Assembly: GCF_001431665.1 (NCBI RefSeq)
Contig: NZ_LLXV01000027.1
Location: 1-64,000 of the forward strand
DNA length: 64,000 nucleotides
Origin: Stenotrophomonas beteli
GTDB taxonomy: Bacteria > Pseudomonadota > Gammaproteobacteria > Xanthomonadales > Xanthomonadaceae
Direction of reading: 5' to 3'
Shown piece by piece: positions 59,856 through 64,000 of the stretch; position 1 is the stretch's first letter; the number at the start of each line of letters is the position of its first letter. The notes below the pieces were generated by a model that worked only from the letters and a program-made list of their open reading frames with translations, had not been told where the DNA came from and ran no database searches. The translations under genes were made by a program, and so were the position numbers.

Positions 59856-60587
59856 ATGAAACGACTGATCCTGCTCACCGCCTGCACCCTGGCGCTGGCC
59901 GCCTGCAGCAACCCCGAGGAAGAGCGCAAGGCGCAGGAAGCCGCCGCGGCCGCCGCCCAGGCGCAGAAGGAAGCCAAGGCCGAGGACGTCGCCAAGCAGT
60001 ACGACATGGCCGTGGCCGCGCAGGACTGGGAACGCGCGCGCCTGCATGGCGCCTCGCTGCTGGACCAGTACAAGGACACTGCCGCTGCCGAGCGCATCGC
60101 CGCAGGCTTCGACGAGGTCAAGGCCAAGGGCGATGCCGCACGCGACCTGCGTCGCATGCAGGCGCTATGGCAGTACAACCAGATTCCGGTCGGCAGCAAG
60201 GGCAACCAGGTGTCCGCGCAGATCTACAGCAAGGAACGGGTGGACGTGGATGGCAGCGGCGCCAAGCCGGTGCAGCTGGTGTTCCGCGATCATCCGGAGT
60301 GGAAGCGGCATGCCTACCTGGTACTGCAGGCCGGCGACTTCCGCTGCCCGCAGTGCACGGTGAAGGTGACCGTGGACGACGGCAAGCCGGTGTCGATGGC
60401 CGCGTGGCGCCCGAAGACCGATGAAGCCATCGCCCTGTTCATCACCGACCAGAAGGCGCTGTGGAAGCTGGCGCGCAAGGGCAAGTCGATCAGCATCGAG
60501 TTCCCGGTCAAGGCCGGTGGCACGCGCACGGCGGTTTTCGAAACCGGTGGCGTCGACGCCAGCCGCATGCCGCCGTGGTGGCAGTGA
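59856..60587 (+). CDS. Predicted lipoprotein of unknown function
   Basis: A 243-residue lipoprotein: lipobox LAAC (Cys16), a charged Ala-rich coiled segment (about 20-50), then a helical and a beta-rich part with a CPQC pair (FRCPQCTVKVTV, about 167-172) that could bind metal or form a disulfide, and a C-terminal RMPPWWQ. No family recognised. The stop overlaps the next gene (GTGA). Confidence 0.7.
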   Translation: MKRLILLTACTLALAACSNPEEERKAQEAAAAAAQAQKEAKAEDVAKQYDMAVAAQDWERARLHGASLLDQYKDTAAAERIAAGFDEVKAKGDAARDLRRMQALWQYNQIPVGSKGNQVSAQIYSKERVDVDGSGAKPVQLVFRDHPEWKRHAYLVLQAGDFRCPQCTVKVTVDDGKPVSMAAWRPKTDEAIALFITDQKALWKLARKGKSISIEFPVKAGGTRTAVFETGGVDASRMPPWWQ

Positions 60588-61210
60588 GGGCGGCGGCGGG
60601 CAGCGCCGTGCAGGCGTTGTCCGCGATCCGGCACTGGGTGTTCGACATGGACGGCACGCTGACCGTGGCCGTGCATGATTTCGCCGCGATCCGCCGTGCG
60701 CTGCAGATCGCCGCCGAGGAAGACATCCTCGACCATATCGCGGCGCTGCCGGACGCGCCGGCACAGGCCAAGCGCGCATGGTTGCTGGATCACGAACGCG
60801 CGCTGGCCGAAGGCGCGCTGCCAGCACCGGGCGCGGTGAGGCTGCTGCGCGCGCTGGCTGCAGCGGGCTGCCGGCTGGGCATCCTGACCCGCAACGACCA
60901 TGCGCTGGCGAAGCTGACGCTGGAGGCGATCGGGGTCGGCGAGTTGTTCGACGATGCCGACATCATCGGCCGCGATGAAGCAGTGCCCAAGCCGTCACCG
61001 GACGGCCTGCTGCAGCACCAGCGGCGCTGGGGCGTAGCGGCCGCGGACATGGTGATGGTGGGTGACCATGCCTACGACCTGGAGTGCGGCCGCGCTGCGG
61101 GCACGCACACCGTGCTGGTCAACCTGCCGGAGAACCCGTGGCCGGGCAGCGCCGACTGGCATTTCGCCGATTGCCGCGCCTTGCTGGCGGCCTGGCAGCA
61201 GAAGGGGTAG
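60584..61210 (+). CDS. HAD-superfamily phosphatase
   Basis: A 208-residue HAD hydrolase: motif I FDMDGTL, motif II LGILTRND, motif III lysine in AVPKPSPDG, motif IV VGDHAYD. A small helical cap between motifs I and II (about 30-90) marks subclass IA. The GTG start at 60584 overlaps the lipoprotein stop by 4 nt; a GTG at 60608 is an alternative. The substrate is unknown. Confidence 0.85.
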   Translation: MRAAAGSAVQALSAIRHWVFDMDGTLTVAVHDFAAIRRALQIAAEEDILDHIAALPDAPAQAKRAWLLDHERALAEGALPAPGAVRLLRALAAAGCRLGILTRNDHALAKLTLEAIGVGELFDDADIIGRDEAVPKPSPDGLLQHQRRWGVAAADMVMVGDHAYDLECGRAAGTHTVLVNLPENPWPGSADWHFADCRALLAAWQQKG

Positions 61211-61284
61211 TGCCGGCCGCTGGCCGGCAGTGTCGACCAAGGTCGACACCTACCAAGGCACAGCGTGTCGACCAAGGTCGACAC
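61207..61284. repeat. Three consecutive palindromes, GTAG-headed cluster
   Basis: GTAG plus TGCCGGCC...GGCCGGCA (61207-61229), TGTCGACC-AA-GGTCGACA (61231-61248, followed by CCTAC), and a second identical TGTCGACC stem (61266-61283). Downstream of the HAD gene. Confidence 0.75.
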
Positions 61285-61320
61285 TCCCAACAGCATTCAT
61301 CCCCGGCAGCGCATCGGGTG

Positions 61321-61347
61321 GAAAGCCCCCTTGTTGTTCACGGGGGC
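61321..61347 (-). terminator. Weak terminator-like hairpin of the PfkB kinase gene
   Basis: On the minus strand GCCCCC...GGGGGC is followed by TTT only; it lies about 50 bp beyond the stop. Confidence 0.35.
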
Positions 61348-61392
61348 GCGCCGAAGGCGCGGGGACAAGGTGGAATGCGCGGGCAGTTCGGC

Positions 61393-62331
61393 TTACGCGC
61401 CCAGCGCGTAACCGAACTGCTGCTTGAACTGCTCGTTGAACTCATCGAAGGTGAAGCGCTGGTTCTGCGTGCCCGGATGCTCGACCTTCAGCGCGCCCAT
61501 CAGGTTGCCCATGCGGCCGATGGTCAGCCAGTCGTAGCCCTTCTGGATGCCGTAGATCAGGCCGGCGCGGAAGGCGTCGCCACAGCCGGTCGGGTCGACC
61601 ACGCGGCGCTCGTGCGCCGGCGGGATGTCGTAGCTCTTCTCCGGGGTGTGGATGACCGCGCCCTTCGGGCCGCGGGTGGTGATGTAGGCCTTGACCCGGC
61701 TGACGATCTCCTTTTCGTCCCAGCCGGTGCGTTCCTGCAGCAGGTTCGACTCGTAGTCGTTGACCACCACGTAGTCGGCCTGGTCGATGAAGGCGCGCAG
61801 CTCGGGGCCGTTGAACAGCGGCATGGCCTGGCCCGGGTCGAAGATGAACGGGATGCCGTCCTCGTGGAATTCCTGCGCGTTCTGGATCATGCCCTCGCGG
61901 CCATCCGGGCCGACCAGGCCCAGGGTCACGCCCGGCACGCCGCGCACGTGGTTCTCGTAGGAGCGCATCATCGCGCCCGGGTGGAAGGCGGTGATCTGGT
62001 TGTTGTCGTGGTCGGTGGTAATGAACGCCTGCGGGGTGAACAGCTCATCGATCACGCGCACGCGCGACAGGTCGATGCCCAGGCCTTCGAAGTATTCGCG
62101 GTACGGGCCGAAGTCCGAACCCACGGTGCCCATCGGGATCGGCTGGCCGCCCAGCAGGTGCAGGTTGTAGGCGATGTTGCCGGCGCAGCCGCCGAACTCG
62201 CGGCGCATGCGCGGGACCAGGAACGACACGTTCAGGATGTGCACCTTGTCCGGCAGGATGTGATTCTTGAACTGGTCCGGGAACACCATGATGGTGTCGA
62301 AGGCAAGAGAACCACAGATCAGAGCGGACAT
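61393..62331 (-). CDS. PfkB-family carbohydrate kinase, adenosine-kinase-like
   Basis: A 312-residue ribokinase-fold enzyme: N-terminal GSLAFDTI, the GG loop REFGGCAGNIAYNL, and the anion-hole/catalytic motif DPTGCGDAFRAGL with the base Asp (about 256). Bacterial members of this subgroup are annotated as adenosine or sugar kinases, and the substrate is not certain from sequence. It is divergent from mreB. Confidence 0.85.
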   Translation of the reverse strand: MSALICGSLAFDTIMVFPDQFKNHILPDKVHILNVSFLVPRMRREFGGCAGNIAYNLHLLGGQPIPMGTVGSDFGPYREYFEGLGIDLSRVRVIDELFTPQAFITTDHDNNQITAFHPGAMMRSYENHVRGVPGVTLGLVGPDGREGMIQNAQEFHEDGIPFIFDPGQAMPLFNGPELRAFIDQADYVVVNDYESNLLQERTGWDEKEIVSRVKAYITTRGPKGAVIHTPEKSYDIPPAHERRVVDPTGCGDAFRAGLIYGIQKGYDWLTIGRMGNLMGALKVEHPGTQNQRFTFDEFNEQFKQQFGYALGA

Positions 62332-62503
62332 CGATGTAAGCCTATGCGGTGAATTTTGGGGTGGGCCGGCCCGGTTCAGCGGGCAAGCAAACGGCGCCCT
62401 TGGGCGCCCGACGGCGCAAAGGTTACCCGCTGGTGCCGCTCAGGGCCAGAACCGGGTGATGCCCGATCCGGCCGAAAGCCTGTCAAGACGCGGGTTCAGC
62501 TAG

Positions 62504-63661
<1,158 letters not shown>

Positions 63662-63782
63662 GCCGTCCCGGCCGCTCCTGCCCGCCGCGCCCTTCCGGGG
63701 TGCGGCCCGCCGTCATGGCGGGCCGGCACCGGCGGGGCGCCCGCGTGTTTCCCCTCCGCCTCCTGCCAGTTGAATCGTTGCC

Positions 63783-64000
63783 GTGCCGCCCTACGCCGGT
63801 CCTCCCGTCGCCTCCCGATCCGGTGATGCCGCCAGCCCCCTGCGCTTGCTGGCCTACCTCGCGCTGGCCATCACCCTGATCGTCCTCGACGACCAGGCCG
63901 GGTGGCTGGCGCGCCTGCGCGAGCAGGCCAACAGCCTGGTGCAGCCGGTATGGGCGCTGGCCGGCCTGCCCGGCAAGCTCGGCAACCAGGTCAAGGACTC
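63783..64000 (+). CDS. mreC: MreC, rod-shape protein (partial, 5' end)
   Basis: The frame opens with GTG at 63783 and stays open to the window end (72 codons). It encodes a short cytoplasmic segment, one membrane helix (about 22-36, LLAYLALAITLIVLD) and a coiled-coil-like start (LARLREQANSLVQPVWALAGLPGKLGNQ). These are the normal N-terminal features of MreC, and mreB is immediately upstream. The rest is outside the window. Confidence 0.9.
   Translation, partial: MPPYAGPPVASRSGDAASPLRLLAYLALAITLIVLDDQAGWLARLREQANSLVQPVWALAGLPGKLGNQVKD

Overview
The window is chromosomal DNA of a Stenotrophomonas, almost certainly the S. maltophilia complex. Three things point there. A complete smeT-smeDEF multidrug efflux locus carries its 28-bp SmeT operator. 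Intergenic palindromes headed by GTAG are frequent, which is the SMAG family of that species. The DNA is GC-rich with gene content typical of Xanthomonadaceae. Nearly all of it is ordinary housekeeping and transport DNA. I see no tRNA, rRNA, prophage, insertion sequence or CRISPR array.

Layout. 0.2-1.1 kb: an outer-membrane beta-barrel gene (minus). 1.5-8.8 kb: the full F-type ATP synthase operon atpIBEFHAGDC behind a TTGTCT/TATAAT promoter. 8.9-11.2 kb: a GtrA-like membrane protein, glmU and an overlapping GNAT acetyltransferase. 11.3-19.1 kb (minus): a self-contained exporter and signalling block made of a membrane-fusion protein, an ABC ATPase, two FtsX/MacB-type permeases, a small PDZ-like protein, an NtrC-family regulator and an NtrY-like kinase. 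The 203-bp gap it shares with divergent glmS holds a -24/-12 (sigma-54) promoter and a cluster of GTGTCC/GGACAC half-sites that look like the regulator's enhancer. 19.3-22.7 kb: glmS, a DUF2846 lipoprotein and a CBS-domain protein. 22.9-24.8 kb: a solitary AT-richer gene with a PD-(D/E)XK-like N-terminal domain, the best candidate for an undescribed (possibly defence) gene. 24.8-35.4 kb: glyoxalases, a PLP enzyme, oligopeptidase A, an SDR enzyme, DUF1415, YajQ, a DMT transporter, metNI without metQ, and a lipocalin.

35.6-46.99 kb: two S9 prolyl-oligopeptidase-family peptidases flanking an aminotransferase, then lptM-dapF-DUF484-xerC and hslVU, the last behind a clear RpoH-type promoter. 47-54.8 kb: a Gfo/Idh/MocA oxidoreductase, smeT and smeDEF. 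55-64 kb: a low-affinity iron-permease-like protein, two small unknown genes, a yeast-type cytosine deaminase, ubiE, an M1 aminopeptidase lipoprotein, another lipoprotein, a HAD phosphatase, an adenosine-kinase-like sugar kinase, mreB, and the start of mreC running off the window end.

Genes group into energy (atp), cell-wall precursors and shape (glmU, glmS, dapF, mreBC), envelope export and resistance (sme, the sigma-54 ABC block), proteolysis (S9, M3, M1, HslVU) and DNA segregation (xerC). Two palindrome families mark many gene ends: GTAG-headed SMAG-type repeats, and GGGGTC...GACCCC repeats. Several genes lack a Shine-Dalgarno and have a -10-like hexamer 5-7 nt before the start codon, which suggests leaderless mRNAs.
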